Assembly (NCBI GenBank): GCA_033964015.1
Contig: CM066913.1
Coordinates: 24,392,790-24,456,789, forward strand
Direction of reading: 5' to 3'
Length of the DNA stretch: 64,000 bases
Origin: Scolanthus callimorphus
Taxonomy: Eukaryota > Cnidaria > Anthozoa > Actiniaria > Edwardsiidae
Under the pieces are notes generated by a model. The model saw only the letters and a list, made by a program, of their open reading frames with translations. It had not been told where the DNA came from and ran no database searches. Shown here piece after piece: positions 24,541 to 36,740 of the stretch (its first letter is position 1; each line of letters begins with the position of its first letter). The position numbers and the translations under genes are program-made.

Positions 24541-25790
24541 GCTCAATATTGGTGAATTATTATCGAGCAATCTGCTTGAAAATATATCAAGAGTCTTTTG
24601 ATCGAAACCATTCTTCCAAGCGACTGCAGAACTGTTCTACTGAAAAGTAAGTTTACAAAAAGCCAGGGACTACGAGTGTCTGTATGAAGTTTCGTAAAGA
24701 AATGAGCAAATGTATTAAATATACACCACCCCCTACGTTTTTCCTTTCATAGCCATGCCTTAATAGCAAATCCTGCTATTGCGGCAGAGATTGTTTATTC
24801 GCCCTTTCTTTCACAAAACAGTGGAATTTATAATGGTACAGAATTTTGTCGAAAGGTAAAAGTAACTGCGAGACGCTACATTTGTACATTACGGCAGTAG
24901 CGTGAGTCAAGAAGGTCATACTTTGAGAATTAATTTGTTTGGAGAGTAAATGGCGGCAAGTCGTTAAAACAATTCGATTCGTGGATCAAAGTCACTGCTG
25001 GATAAGAGCACTGTTTATAGGGAGATGGCAGGACATTCACAAGTTCCGAACAGATTTACATTCAGGTTATTCCTACACGGGGGAAAAGCTACTCAGGATG
25101 AAGGTAAGATTCCTAAAATTCGCTGTTTCTTTTTTCGAGCATGTCGACTTTTCTTGAATCTGAGTGATAGGTCGCGAGCCTAGTAACAACTCAACGTGTT
25201 TAGCTTATATGCGACCCTAACTAAAGATCTCTAGAATTCTATTATTAGTCCTTTAAGAACGACTTAGTCGTGTTTTCTAACAACGAAGGCTAATTAAGCC
25301 TTCTCAGCTTTTTGCAAACGAGATATAAAAACACTCCCAAAATCGACACAAGGAAAATCTAAGGCAAAAGTGCTGCAACCGGAAACTGGTTAATGGTATT
25401 GGAGTCTTGGTGATCACCTTAGTACCTTGGACTTCCAAGCGGCAAGATATTGACTTATGGTACTGAAAAATTATTTTCTAGCAAAAAAATATGGTATTAC
25501 AGTAAATTTAATTCTGTTGAATTGGCTCTAAACACTTGACTTTCAACATGCATGGACTGTGTAATTTACTACCAAATGGCAGTGCCAGTAGTAACAATAG
25601 GAAAACAAATGAATTAATGTATTTAGTATAGTACATGTTGTTTGCTAGAATTTCATTCACTATTTACAAAGTCATTGTGATTAGTAGAAGTATGCCCATT
25701 CCCTGTGGAAAACAAAATTATGTTATACACTGTACAAACAGGGTTTTATTTAGATTAAAAATACCAATTGGTCATTGAGACAGTAAAATT
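24541..25790. other. no gene recognised
   Basis: AT-rich sequence with only short frames. A GCACTGTTTATAGGGAGATGG-like stretch near 25,010 and a coding-like frame at 24,939-25,157 (plus) show no domain I recognise. Confidence 0.4.
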
Positions 25791-25818
25791 TAACACCGAA
25801 TTTTTCCATATGACATAC

Positions 25819-27420
25819 TTTTTTTTGTACCTTTGGACAATTCCAGAAAATATATGTACCCCGGGGATGGCCAGCATTTGGAAATTCTGAATGGGAGGGG
25901 GGTTTTCAAGCTCAGAAATTGTGGATGCATGGGGAGGGAGGGCGGGGGGGGGGGATACTTTTTTTTGTACCTTTGGACAATTCCAGAAAATATATGTACC
26001 CCGGGGATGGCCAGCATTTGGAAATTCTGAATGGGAGGGGGGTTTTCAAGCTCAGAAATTGTGGATGCATGGGGAGGGAGGGGGGGGGGGGGGGGGGGGG
26101 GGATGGTCAAAACCTAGTGCCGCCTGTGGTGGGGGTACATATATTTTCTGGAATTGCCCATGATGGGTTATCAGGCAGTGTATCCATGGGGATTGAAAAT
26201 TTTGTATTTTTCCCTCTTGGTCCATATGGCATACTTTGTGTCTAAAAATTTTTGTGCCTTTGGACAATTCCAGAAAATATATGTACCCCGGGGATGGCCA
26301 GCATTTGGAAATTCTGAATGAGAGGGGGGTTTTCAAGCTCGGAATTCTGCTGCCTGCATGGTTTTTTTTTTATAGAACGAGGATCAACACAATACATCTA
26401 TGCCTCGTTCTATTGTTTAACTGACAATAGGACGTCCTTTTGGTCAATGTGAACGAGTACTAACCGAGCTATTGTAGGTTAACCTCTCAGGAATTCTATA
26501 TGCATGGAGGTGGGGGTAAGCCATTTTGGAAATTCTGGATGCATGGGGAGGGAGGGCGGGGGGGTGGTCAAAACTTAGTGCCGCCTGTGGTGGGGGTACA
26601 TATATTTTCTGGAATTGCCCATGATGGGTTACATGGGGATTGAAAATTTTGTATTTTTCCCTCTTGGTCCATATGGCATACTTTGTGTCTAAAAATTTTT
26701 GTGCCTTTGGACAATTCCAGAAAATATATGTACCCCGGGGATGGCCAGCTTTTTGAAATTCTGAATGAGAGGGGGGTTTTCAAGCTCGGAATTCTGCCTG
26801 CATGTTTTTTTTTTTTAAGCTGGAAGCTATTGTAGGTTAACCTCTCAGGAATTCTATATGCATGGGGGTGGGGGTAAGCCATTTTGGAAATTCTGGATGC
26901 ATGGGGAGGGAGGGTGGGGGGGGGGGATGGTCAAAACCTAGTGCCGCCTGTGGTGGGGGTACATATATTTTCTGGAATTGCCCATGATGGGTTATCAGGC
27001 AGTGTATCCATGGGGATTGAAAATTTTGTATTTTTCCCTCTTGGTCCATATGGCATACTTTGTGTCTAAAAATTTTTGTGCCTTTGGACAATTCCAGAAA
27101 ATAAATGTACCCCGGGGATGGCCAGCATTTGGAAATTCTGAATGGGAGGGGGGTTTTCAAGCTCGGAATTCTGCATGCATGGGGGTTTTTGAAGCTGGAA
27201 GCTATTGTAGGTTAACCTCTCAGGAATTCTATATGCATGGGGGTGGGGGTAAGCCATTTTGGAAATTCTGGATGCATGGGGAGGGGGGGGGGGATGGTCA
27301 AAACCTAGTGCCGCCCGTGGTGGGGGTACATATATTTTCTGGAATTGCCCATGATGGGTTATCAGGCAGTGTATAATCCATGGGGATTGAAAATTTTGTA
27401 TTTTTCCCTCTTGGTCGTTT
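25819..27420. repeat. complex tandem repeat, ~138-bp then ~365-bp units
   Basis: A 138-bp unit (25,819-25,956) repeats at once. Larger units follow, with landmark gtgccgcctgtggtgggggt at 26,117, 26,579, 26,941 and 27,309 (spacing 462, 362, 368). Each large unit contains an inverted pair: ggtacatatattttctggaat and, later, attccagaaaatatatgtacc. The first large unit is longer because of a ~100-bp insertion at ~26,367-26,470 holding a tagaacgagg/cctcgttcta hairpin. A 23-G run ends the small units (26,080-26,102). Diverged relatives lie at 28,240-28,335 and 61,835-61,865. Confidence 0.9.
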
Positions 27421-27424
27421 AATG

Positions 27425-28360
27425 TGCTTTTGATAAAGAATTATCCAACTTCACTATTGCTTGGCTTGGATCTATTGTTCAAACTAGCATCTAAATAACA
27501 CAGTATAGAGCCCCTTGATGGAAATCCGCTGACTCAATATGGTGTAGCCGGCCCATAGTGCAGTGACTACCCATGGAGGGGACTCAGAGCGATGGGCACA
27601 GAAAGAAGTACGTTAGAGAATGTTGGAAAGGTTTCCATTTCTCTTTGATAATTTTTAACTTAAGAACACACATTGAGAATTACAAAGTTACTCAAAGTAG
27701 TAAAATCTTACATATTCCATGCTTTGCCAAATGGTATACTTCAGTCTAAAATTTACCCCTATGTGTTTATCAGGCAAACCCTAGACTTGCTCAAAGTCAA
27801 CCTCTCATAGGATACAAGCAAGCAAAAATTTGAAGGACTTTGAGGAAGTCTAGGCATAACCCATGGGGATTGAAAAATGTTTCTTTTCATTGTCAGTGGT
27901 ATATTGGTTTCCATTTGTGTTTGACATAATTTTCAATGCTTTAGATAACAATTTTACCGTCTCCACTATTGCTTGACTTGTATCTGTAGTACAAACTAGC
28001 ATCTAAGGCTACATTCCATTTATATTGGGTGGGGGGGAGGGGGGGGGGGGGTGGGGTGTGCAGGTGAAATTCTTAGGGGATACACACCTTTCCGACGAAT
28101 GAGGAGGATGCAACTAACTTGTTCTAAGTTCTGTTACATTTCCAGGGGGGGGGGGGGGGGGGTTCAAAGCTGTAAGCTAGTTTAACCTCTCAGGCATTCT
28201 ATGCATTCTATATGCATGGGGGTAACACATTCTGTATGCATGGGGGTAACACATTTTGGAAATACTGGATGCACGGGGGTCAACAACTAGTGTTGCCCAT
28301 CCCCAGGGCACATATATTTTCTGGAAATACCCATTATTAATATCAGTGGGATTGGTGATT
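27425..28360. other. no gene; G-rich tracts
   Basis: Two G runs (about 28,030-28,050 broken; 28,145-28,162, 18 G) with catgggggtaacacattttgga fragments related to the 26-27 kb array. No coding signal. Confidence 0.55.
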
Positions 28361-28397
28361 GGGAGCTCCGCTTTTAGGCAGTGCCTAAATCTATATA

Positions 28398-28697
28398 TTA
28401 CAGTGTTGACAGCCGCAATGTCTCATAACATGTCATAATAAATAAATTATTGGCGGTTGTACGCGGGCCCACTGGACGAAAAAAACGGATTTACTCAAGT
28501 TTGCTCATGAGCAAATCTGTGCAAATTTGGTGTAAACCTATGGTAAATGCGAAGCAAACGTGGTGAAGACCGTATTTACGCACCCATATTTGCAGCGTAT
28601 GGTAAATACGGTCTTCACCACGTTTGCTACGCATTTACCATAGGTTTACACCAAATTTGCACAGATTTGCTCATGAGCAAACTTGAGTAAATTCCTA
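28398..28697. repeat. 300-bp unit with near-perfect palindrome, copy 1
   Basis: After a shared 70-bp leader (cagtgttgacagccgcaatg), the segment 28,487-28,692 is a foldback: actcaagtttgctcatgagc and onward are mirrored around tgcagcgtatgg near 28,590. The next copy starts exactly 300 bp downstream at 28,698. Confidence 0.88.
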
Positions 28698-29280
28698 ATA
28701 CAGTGTTGACAGCCGCAATGTCTCATAACATGTCATAATAAATAAATTATTGGCGGTTGTACGCGGGAGCCGACTGGACGAAAAAACGGATTTACTCAAG
28801 TTTGCTCATGAGCAAATCGGTGCAAATTTGGTGTAAACCTATGGTAAATGCGAAGCAAACGTGGTGAAGACCGTATTTACGCACCCATATTTGCAGCGTA
28901 TGGTAAATACGGTCTTCACCACGTTTGCTGCGCATTTAGGGAAGTGGTCAAAACATCCTTCTTTTAGGAAAAAATAGCCATTTTTAACTGCGAATATCTC
29001 GTAAAATAATAAATGAATACAAAAGATTAGCCCAGCACCGTCTTCTTCATAGCAAGAGCAACGCATCCATGCAATAAAATCCAACACCCCTTACTTAAGC
29101 ATGGAGAAAATGGGCATTGAAAAAACGGGTGGGTAGGTACAGCCCGGGACCTACCACCTCCCGCGATAAAATCGGGTCCCGGTCGAGTACAGATGTTTTG
29201 ACCGCTTCCCTTACCATAGGTTTACACCAAATTTGCACAGATTTGCTCATGAGCAAACTTGAGTAAATCCGTTTTTTCAT
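28698..29280. repeat. same foldback unit, copy 2, interrupted by a MITE
   Basis: Matches copy 1 through the first arm and centre, is broken at 28,938, resumes at 29,211 with ttaccataggtttacacc, and ends gagtaaatccgttttttc. The break is the nested element below. Confidence 0.88.
28939..29210. mobile_element. 272-bp nested PIF/Harbinger-type MITE, TTA target duplication
   Basis: Ends GGGAAGTGGTCAAAACATC and gatgttttgaccgcttccc (one mismatch in 19). TTA lies on both sides (28,936-28,938 and 29,211-29,213). The intact neighbour copy reads cgcatttaccatagg with one TTA at the same place, so the empty site is visible in the same window. Confidence 0.92.
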
Positions 29281-30099
29281 CAATTTATGTAGCAATTTCG
29301 CATTATTATACCAATTTTAGAAGCTTCACACAATGAAAACAAAAATACATAGAACCCAATTGCCCAGAACACCTCTTTTACTTCGAGCTCTCCAAGATAA
29401 TATATTTAACTCATATCATAATTCAAGCGGAAAGCGCGAGCCGAAAACAACGAGAAAACGTCACTTGAACCAGAATTGGCGTTTCTACCAAAAAAAAAAT
29501 TCGTTCTGTAAATTGTAGCTAGCTAAAGGGGGAAACTTTTACACATACCTCGGTGGGGGACGGGGCGTAGGGTTTTTCGAGCTTGTCATAAACAGCGTAT
29601 ACCTTTTCCGGATTTACCCGGTTTTCGAGTTTTTTTTTCTGTCATAAATAGTCAGGGAGCATATGTCGCGATTTAAAGTCCCGTGGCCTTTTTTGAAGAC
29701 AACAAGCCACCTATCTAGAAGTGTTAACGGGACCTTAAGGAACTAAAAAAATGTTGTCGGCAATTTTGCGACTTGCACCGTCAGCTGCTATGGCGACTTT
29801 TTGAACACCCTCTAAAACCACAGGGGACCCGCGGCTGATTTTATTGAAATGACTGCCAAAACAATCCAAATTAATCTGATATTGCATAAAACATTAACTG
29901 ATTACAATAAGCAGTCCATTCTGTGTCATAAAATTGTATTTGGACATATGTTTAAAAAATAAATGGCGCCAAAAAGGAATTAAAAAATTTTGGCGGCCAT
30001 CTTGGATCTGCCATCTTGGATTTTCAGCATTTTTTTCATTTATCGTCCAAAAATGGCTAATATATAGATTTAGCCACTGGCTAAAAGCGGAGCTCCGAG

Positions 30100-31020
30100 T
30101 TTTTCCGAGTATGAGTGAAACAGGGTTGCCCATGTGACCATAAAAAAATATATTGACAAAATTATCTTGAGATGTATACAGGTATACGTGAGACTATAAA
30201 CTCTCCCAGCGACTCTAACAGAGCACAGAACTGCGGTTAAGAGAAAAGCTAAAGCTATTATTTGTGCTTTGTGTCATTCAAAAAATAACCCATCATAGCC
30301 ATGAGCAGAGAAAGTAAGAATAGTCACTTGCCATCTCTATTTTCTATTCATCCTCCTTTGCCAGTGTGTGTGGGGGGGGAGGTCATGAGGGGAGGGCCAT
30401 ACCTATGTGTGAGCATTTCAGGGGAGGCTCACAGCATTCTTTATGTTGCTTTCCATTCAATTGGTCAATATTTTAAAGGACTACCTTAGAACTACTAATA
30501 CTACTTAAGATATACACTCAATATAAATTTGATGATGCATAGTTTACTCGGAGGGCTTGAACCAGTTGTACCTTTTCTAGTCCCATGCAGATGGGGAAAA
30601 AAACAGTCCTCTCCTCCCTCCCCGGAGAAAACTACCTATCCTATGTGCAAAATCCCACCATGGAGAGAAGAGCATGGTTATTCTGATATTACACAAATTT
30701 ATGTAACAATAAAATTATAACAAGCTAGAGGTTCATTTGGGCTAGATTTACATTATTATAATATCATAGTGTGAATCTCTTTCAGTTTATGGAAATATAG
30801 AGCAAGTAATCTATTGTTCTAGCATTCACAAACCAGATGAACCAATAATATTGGATAAATACTCTAATCAAAAACACAAGACTGAGACAGGGTCTAGCAC
30901 ATGCTATGCTAATTGCTTTGTGTATCATTTTACAATCCTCAGCTATTGCACCCTCATCAGCTGGTTTAGACTAATTTTAGACAAAACTGGATGATGCATT
31001 ACATCCTTAAAATTATAACA
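30100..31020. other. no gene recognised
   Basis: Only short frames without domains; no clear inverted or tandem repeats. Confidence 0.4.
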
Positions 31021-31023
31021 GCA

Positions 31024-31260
31024 ATGTACTACCATTTTTCATCCATCCATGAAGTGTGATGGTTTTTCAGAAATATTTACTTTTCAAAGGTGCACATTTG
31101 TCAAAAGTAGTCACACTTTTCGCTCTCTGATTGTCTGAAAAATAATGGTCAAAACTGCAGCCATCAGTGAAGGAGAAACATGACACACGCACACTTGAAA
31201 AGTAAACCTTCTTGAAAAATGTCACACTCCATGGATGGATCACATGGTAGTAAATGCATT
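31024..31260. mobile_element. foldback MITE, ~75-bp arms
   Basis: The left arm (gtactaccatttttcatcca, tccatgaagtgtga, atttacttttcaaaggtgca) mirrors the right arm (tgcacttttc-like cacttgaaaagtaaacc, gtcacactccatggatggat, catggtagtaaatgc). Imperfect, so fairly old. No ORF. Confidence 0.72.
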
Positions 31261-31264
31261 AAAG

Positions 31265-32460
31265 TGATTCTGGATGGAAGAGCTCGCGGTGGTGGTGGTG
31301 GGGAAGGGGGGTGTATCCTTCACTAATCTGCAATGGTTCATGTTTTCTCTAAACGATCCCCCCCCCTCACACACACACACACACACCACACATTGCCATA
31401 CATATTCTCTGAAGATCCCCTCACTTCAGAGTCTTCTCCGCAGTCCATGTACAGTAATACTGTTGATATTATTTTTGACTTGTGCCATGTGGCCTGTCCA
31501 AGGCAAGAACCATGTCTCTGGCCGCTGCCCTGATGCTGAAATTGAAAGAGAATAACCAATAACTCTGGTGAACCTAAACACAGATGATCTTGTATGTCCA
31601 AGTCTTAAATACCGTGTATGGCTATGCATACAAGGAGAACAGCCAGGAGTTTCGGAAAAGGGTGGGCAAATAGTGATAATAGGGCCAAAAGTTCCAGCAA
31701 ATGTATGGAAAAATCTCCCCCCAAAAGAGGGCAGTGGCCCCCTCGCCCCCCTCACCATGCAAATTTTAGTAAGGAACATACAGTGTACCCCTTGTCATTG
31801 TAAAAGCCATAAAAATAATGAATTGATCAAATCAAGAATGAAAGAAATTATTTCGATTTTTTTTTGTCTAATCAAGGAGTTTTTATGTGAGATGCAACTC
31901 AAACAACCAGTGGCAGGTTCTTTGAGAAGCATTTTTACACTGTCTAGTTTCATTGGACATTAAAGTCGATGAAATCGCATAGATTTCATCGAATTCTTAC
32001 TAAAAAGAAGCATGGCCTTCCTCAAACAAACACAAATAGAATGAACTATATAAACTTTCAATTTATAACCATGAAGTACCAAACTCGTGCCATGTTAATT
32101 CACTTCACTGAATTTTACATAATTATAGCCCTGATTTATAAATCCTATCTTCAGATTGGGCGTGTAGAATTTAGTCAAACTTCGGTTACAGGTAAGTCAA
32201 TCTCGAGGTACCGTAGCATTTTTAGAAAAAAATGTCAGTACAGTCGAAACTGGTGAGAGTAGAAATAGGCGTGGCCTAATTGTCACATGATACTAACTCC
32301 GATCTCCCCAACTTTTGTACTGACATGAATTTCAGTCTATGGGTAGTATTTGTGTTACATATATTGGCTGTGCCATAAAAATCAACATGCTTTATATGAG
32401 AGATTCAAAATTGGTTGGCATGGGTGCAAAATTACTAGGTCGATCCACCTTAACCCTTTG
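31265..32460. other. no gene recognised; CA microsatellite at 31,370
   Basis: A (CA)n run lies at 31,369-31,387. Overlapping frames on both strands at 31,270-31,960 have no recognisable domain. Confidence 0.4.
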
Positions 32461-32472
32461 ACTACTGAAGTA

Positions 32473-32940
32473 CAGTAAAAACCCGCATAAAAGAACAAGT
32501 GGATTAAGAACACTCAGGCTGAAATTTGGTCAAAAATGTACCTCATACATAAGAACATGTGGAGCCTGAAAAATGAGAATTGTTCTTGTATACAAAAATG
32601 GCTGCCAGTTAGATTTGAGTACAGTAACCTACAATGGTATAGTACCAAGTAGATCAATATAATGTGCTAGATGATTGCACACAGAGTTCTACAGCAGGTA
32701 CTTTATGGGGATTTCCAGGGTACATTAAGCAATTGTTTGCTACTAAATAACTACCTTCTGTGAATTACATTCAATCTGTATTTGACTGTTGGTAGTGTAT
32801 GCAGTATTTGATTTTTAAGAAACAATTTTAAGAACACCTTAAGAACATTTCAGGCTGATTTTGCAGAAAACACCCAATGTACAAGAACAAAATCAGCCTG
32901 AAACCCCAAAACACCTGTTCTTTTATGTGGGTTTTTACTG
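32473..32940. mobile_element. 468-bp Tc1/mariner-pogo-like MITE, TA duplication
   Basis: Termini CAGTAAAAACCCGCATAAAA and the near inverse ttttatgtgggtttttactg, with TA at 32,471-32,472 and 32,941-32,942. The CAGT start with TA target is typical of pogo/Tigger-derived MITEs. Internal ttaagaaca strings repeat. Non-coding. Confidence 0.85.
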
Positions 32941-32942
32941 TA

Positions 32943-34430
32943 TTTTCCCTGAAATCTTTCTTTTTGGGGGCAAACAGACCAGAACAGACACACCCCTGCC
33001 CTTTTTTGCATATCAGTGCCGAATTCCTGGGTTTCCTGTGTTTTATGGAGAGGAAGGCTGGGGCTTCTTTAGAGGTTTACCGCTGACTCATAAGTTACTT
33101 TCCGTTGGTGGAAAGCCCTCGCACAGGCTACACATAGGTTGCCATAGGACATCACTAAGTCTATTATGGACAATACATTTGTGCTGTGCTTAAGAAAGAA
33201 GTATGGCTGACCGGTTTAATTCACTTTTTCCACTGTTCTTCTGAGAGCTGTTGAAATATTTTGGTGAAAGAAACCCTGGCTCCTTTCTAGTGGAATCTTT
33301 TTGCTCAGCACATAATTCGGTTGAATCTGTGTTTGAGAAATAAAAAGCAAGCAGCTGAGAGTAGTTTAGCTTTTAAATGTCGCAGGGCAAAAAGACTGAT
33401 GTAAATATTTTGTCTAACCTGTCAATACAGGGGGGAGCCGCTGTGAAATTTCATTGCTTTACCACTCTCTAGAGCAAATAAGTGTAGAATTTATAGTCCT
33501 CTGTATGATAAATTGGACATTTTTAACAATTAGTTGCCTCAGGCGCCGTAAATATCGGCGAAAAAGTCACCGAGATGAAGTCAAGGTGACTATTTGCCAA
33601 TATTTACCAGATTTCAGGATTATGGTTTCAACACAAAAATCAGTCACCGATTTTCACTCGAAGTTTTAAGAAATGTGACAACCAAACTAAGGAAGAAAAG
33701 TAATATTCGACATTATACTGGACTTACAAGCTTGGAAAAACTAGACAATGTCCATAATGTTTTTCCCTACAGTGAAATATGGATGTGACTTGGCTTACTG
33801 GGGTACGGAAACTGGGCGAAGAAAAGAATAAACACTTGCACTTTGTACGACTCTGATTCAAATTCCGAGGAGTCACAGTGATTGCAAAACAGAATCAGAT
33901 CCAAGAAGTCATATACTTTCAAATCAGGATCAACTAATTAATGACTCTGATGAAGCTTAGACTAGGACTGACAAACTTGGAACTTGTTGATAGTTAGTCA
34001 GGAGATTTCTCCTATATTTTTCAGGCTTTTTCGAAGTGTAGTGTTTCCCGCCATGTCGCCACAATGTTGAAAGCCTTTGTTTACCGAATTCAGGTCATGT
34101 GACTTCGTAGCGAAAGAGGTCTATTGTTTTAGTATAATTACTCAAGCGACTTTTAATATTTTTGATTTTGGAGTATTTTTTGTTTTAGTTTCTAGTAAGT
34201 AAGTGTGCGGGCAATCCCCAATGCTTTCAATGTGAATATAGCAAAATATTCCGAACTTCTCGACCAATCAGTGCGCATGAGAATCGTTTTAGTAATTATA
34301 CTAATATTAATTATGGGCGTTTCAAACAAATAATCTAGATTTTGAAATTACCTCTCCCCACTTTCCAATATAAAAGTGCCAAGTGCCTGACCCAAGGATT
34401 TATGGTGGTTTTTGGTGTGTTGTGCGGATT
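32943..34430. other. no gene recognised
   Basis: Short frames at 32,861-33,193, 33,454-33,669 and 33,594-33,788 (plus) show no domain. No repeats stood out. Confidence 0.4.
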
Positions 34431-34435
34431 TCAGA

Positions 34436-34545
34436 TGATTGTCATGAGTAATTCGCAATTACTAGTTTGTAATTACTAACTCTATAGGTTTTACTCAGAA
34501 TAAACTTAATTGCTTTGCGAGTGGTTTCACTACAGTCATATGAAA
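34436..34545 (+). repeat. dispersed repeat, inverse copy at 38,925-39,045
   Basis: The stretch from gattgtcatgagtaattcgc to cactacagtcatatgaaaa matches, on the opposite strand and with divergence, 38,930-39,040 (tcatatgactgtagtgaaac ... gcgaattactcacgacagtc). Possibly two ends of one element or two dispersed copies. Confidence 0.65.
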
Positions 34546-34744
34546 ATTCTGGCTTCAGTGGGTAAGGTTTATCAGTTAAGACGTGTAGAAATTGATTCTC
34601 ATGATAAATTTGCAACGGAAGCATACAATAGAACGTGACTTAAGGCGATGAAAACCCGCAATAAAACGAGGAAGTTGGCTAGTTCTGTTTTTTTTTTAGG
34701 AACGCTAACAACACCTTCGCTTTACGAAAAAAAAAACAGCTTCC

Positions 34745-34857
34745 TGCTAGCAGAGGCCTCTCTCTTTTCTCTGCATTTCGCTGGCCGAGAGTCGCGAGAA
34801 AAGAGACCCTCAGCCATGCCAGCGAAATGTAGTGTAGAGAAAAGAGGCCCCCGCTAG
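34745..34857. repeat. foldback element, GCTAGC ends
   Basis: gctagcagaggcctctctct, ttctctgcatttcgctggc pairs with gccagcgaaatgtagtgtag and agaaaagaggcccccgctagc. Arms about 45 bp. No ORF. Confidence 0.78.
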
Positions 34858-35397
34858 CTCGTTCTTTGTGGACTAGGAAATTCTTCCTGCCGATTCAAAA
34901 AATCAGTGCAATGCTCGATTCACAATGAACAGCGAGGCTTACCTTTATCCAGAGCAGCTTCAGTGCTAATCCTGCATGGAACTTGCAAATCTCCTCCTAT
35001 ACAGTATAAACAATTACAAAGTGAGTTGGACAGCTCGCAAGGGCCGCCATTAAGATTTACGTACACGTGCTCTACTCTACTCACACAAATTACTTCTCCT
35101 ACTGATCAAGCCGTATCGACCAACGCTTCTGCCGTTAGATGAGAATCAAAACAAAGCTTTATACAACTTCAGTAAGTCCAGCAAAGCAGTTAAGCATGAC
35201 CGACACGTTTATGTGACCTCCTGGTCTTAGGCTATGATCATGCTTCGCTATAAACAACAAGAAGAGACGATAGTTGACAACAACCTACCTTTTCCGTGAC
35301 ATAGTTTCAGCCACGTAGCTCCCTTCAGGTTATTTAGTCCTCGAAAAACTGTGAAAGTTTTTGCAGTAAGCACTTGACAATATTATCTTAAAGTTAG

Positions 35398-35468
35398 ATG
35401 TGGGGCGCTCTAACCTAGAGTGGGGCGCTCAAACTTGGGGCGCCGGAGAAGTGGGGCGCTCAAACCGT
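35398..35468. repeat. short GTGGGGCGCTCAAAC tandem repeat
   Basis: Four degenerate copies of gtggggcgctcaaac. The surrounding 34,860-35,790 has no recognised gene. Confidence 0.8.
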
Positions 35469-35789
35469 AATTCGAAAAAGCCACTGTCCTGTTCTAAACA
35501 CCTCAGGTTCAAAGAAATCTCGAAAAAGGTCAAGGCGAAGATTTTTCCTTCTTCGCTGCAGCGCGACATGTACGCTAAAGTTAGTGCAAGCAGACTAGTG
35601 TAGTTGCCGGCTCAAGAAGAAACTCTTTGACTTCTACAGACACTTTTAGTCCCGAAATTTGCGTAGTACGAATCTAATTGGTCCTGCAGGTCTTCTGTAG
35701 TCGCTTAAAGTAGTTATTTTCTTCATGGTCACGATAGATAGAGATTTGCTCGAGGATTCAGGTGGTGGTACTGTATTTTTAAAATCTTC

Positions 35790-36740
35790 TGTAATGACGT
35801 CACAGTCACGTGAACACCTCCCCCCCCCCCGACCACCCACCCCTCCCCCGTCATTCCAGCTTGCTCGTCGCCTTTATGCTCCATGTTGTGACGTCACTGG
35901 CGCGCGACCGCGCAAGGCGACCAGTTCCCCCCCCCCCCCCTCCCCGAGTCATTCACATTCGGCGCCATGTTGTGACGTCAGAAGGCTTCACAGGAACACT
36001 CGGGATACGTTCAAAAATCACTTCGACCCTTTCTGGACGTTTTTTTCGTATTGGGTACCCTGTGGATTTGGCTTCACCAGCTGGTAGGCACAGGGATGAC
36101 TCGCGGGAATTACGTTCAAAAATCACTTCGTCACTTTTTTTTCTTATTTGGTACCCTGTGGAATTGGCTTCACAGGAACACGCGGGAATTACGTTCAAAA
36201 ATCACTTCGACCCCTTTCTTGACGTGTTTTTTTTATTGGGTACCCTGTGGATTAGGCTTCACAGGAACACTCGGGAATTACGTTCAAAAATCACTTCGAC
36301 CCTTTCTGGACGTTTTTTTCGTATTGGGTACCCTGTGGATTTGGCTTCACCAGCTGGTAGGCACAGGGATGACTCGCGGGAATTACGTTCAAAAATCATT
36401 TCGTCACTTTTTTTCTTATTGGGTACCCTGTGGAATTGGCTTCACAGGAACACGCGGGAATTACGTTCAAAAATCACTTCGACCCCTTTCTTGACGTGTT
36501 TTTTTATTGGGTACCCTGTGGATTAGGCTTCACAGGAACACTCGGGAATTACGTTCAAAAATCACTTCGATCCCTTTCTTGACGTGTATTTTTATTGGGT
36601 ACCCTGTGGATTAGGCTTCACAGGAACACTCGGGAATTACGTTCAAAAATCACTTCGATCCCTTTCTTGTTCTGGACGCTTTTTTCTTAGGTATGGTGCT
36701 CCGCTCTGCGGCCTTCGGCCGCTAAGGAGCTCCGCTAAAA
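35790..36740 (+). mobile_element. VNTR-bearing repeat, copy 2, with 7 x ~90-bp units
   Basis: Same organisation as the inverse copy at 24.0-24.5 kb: TGACGTCA at 35,795, 35,889 and 35,973, C-rich stretches, then a tandem array and the ggtgctccgctctgcggcc / ggccgctaaggagctccg end. The array landmark ggtaccctgtgg falls at 36,054, 36,150, 36,239, 36,327, 36,422, 36,510 and 36,598. Units are arranged A-B-C-A-B-C with a ~272-bp period; type A contains ttcaccagctggtaggcaca. The plus-strand open frames (to 238 codons) are repeat by-products. Confidence 0.88.

Larger units (their letters stand above)
28363..30096. mobile_element. 1.73-kb composite element with ~38-bp TIRs
   Basis: The left end ggagctccgcttttaggcag, continuing to atctatatatta, is the inverse of the right end taatatatagatttagccac through ggagctcc. 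Inside are a duplicated foldback segment, a nested Harbinger-type MITE and a right half (about 29,640-30,060) with ggccatcttgg twice. The right half recurs inverted at 40,785-41,100 (aagtcgcaaaattgccgaca shared). No protein domain found. Confidence 0.7.

Noticed and set aside
24016..24570. 184-codon minus-strand frame
   Set aside because: Repeat by-product over three ~113-bp units.
35810..36526. 238-codon plus-strand frame and 147-codon overlapping frame
   Set aside because: Produced by ~90-bp tandem units lacking stops; two frames overlap fully.
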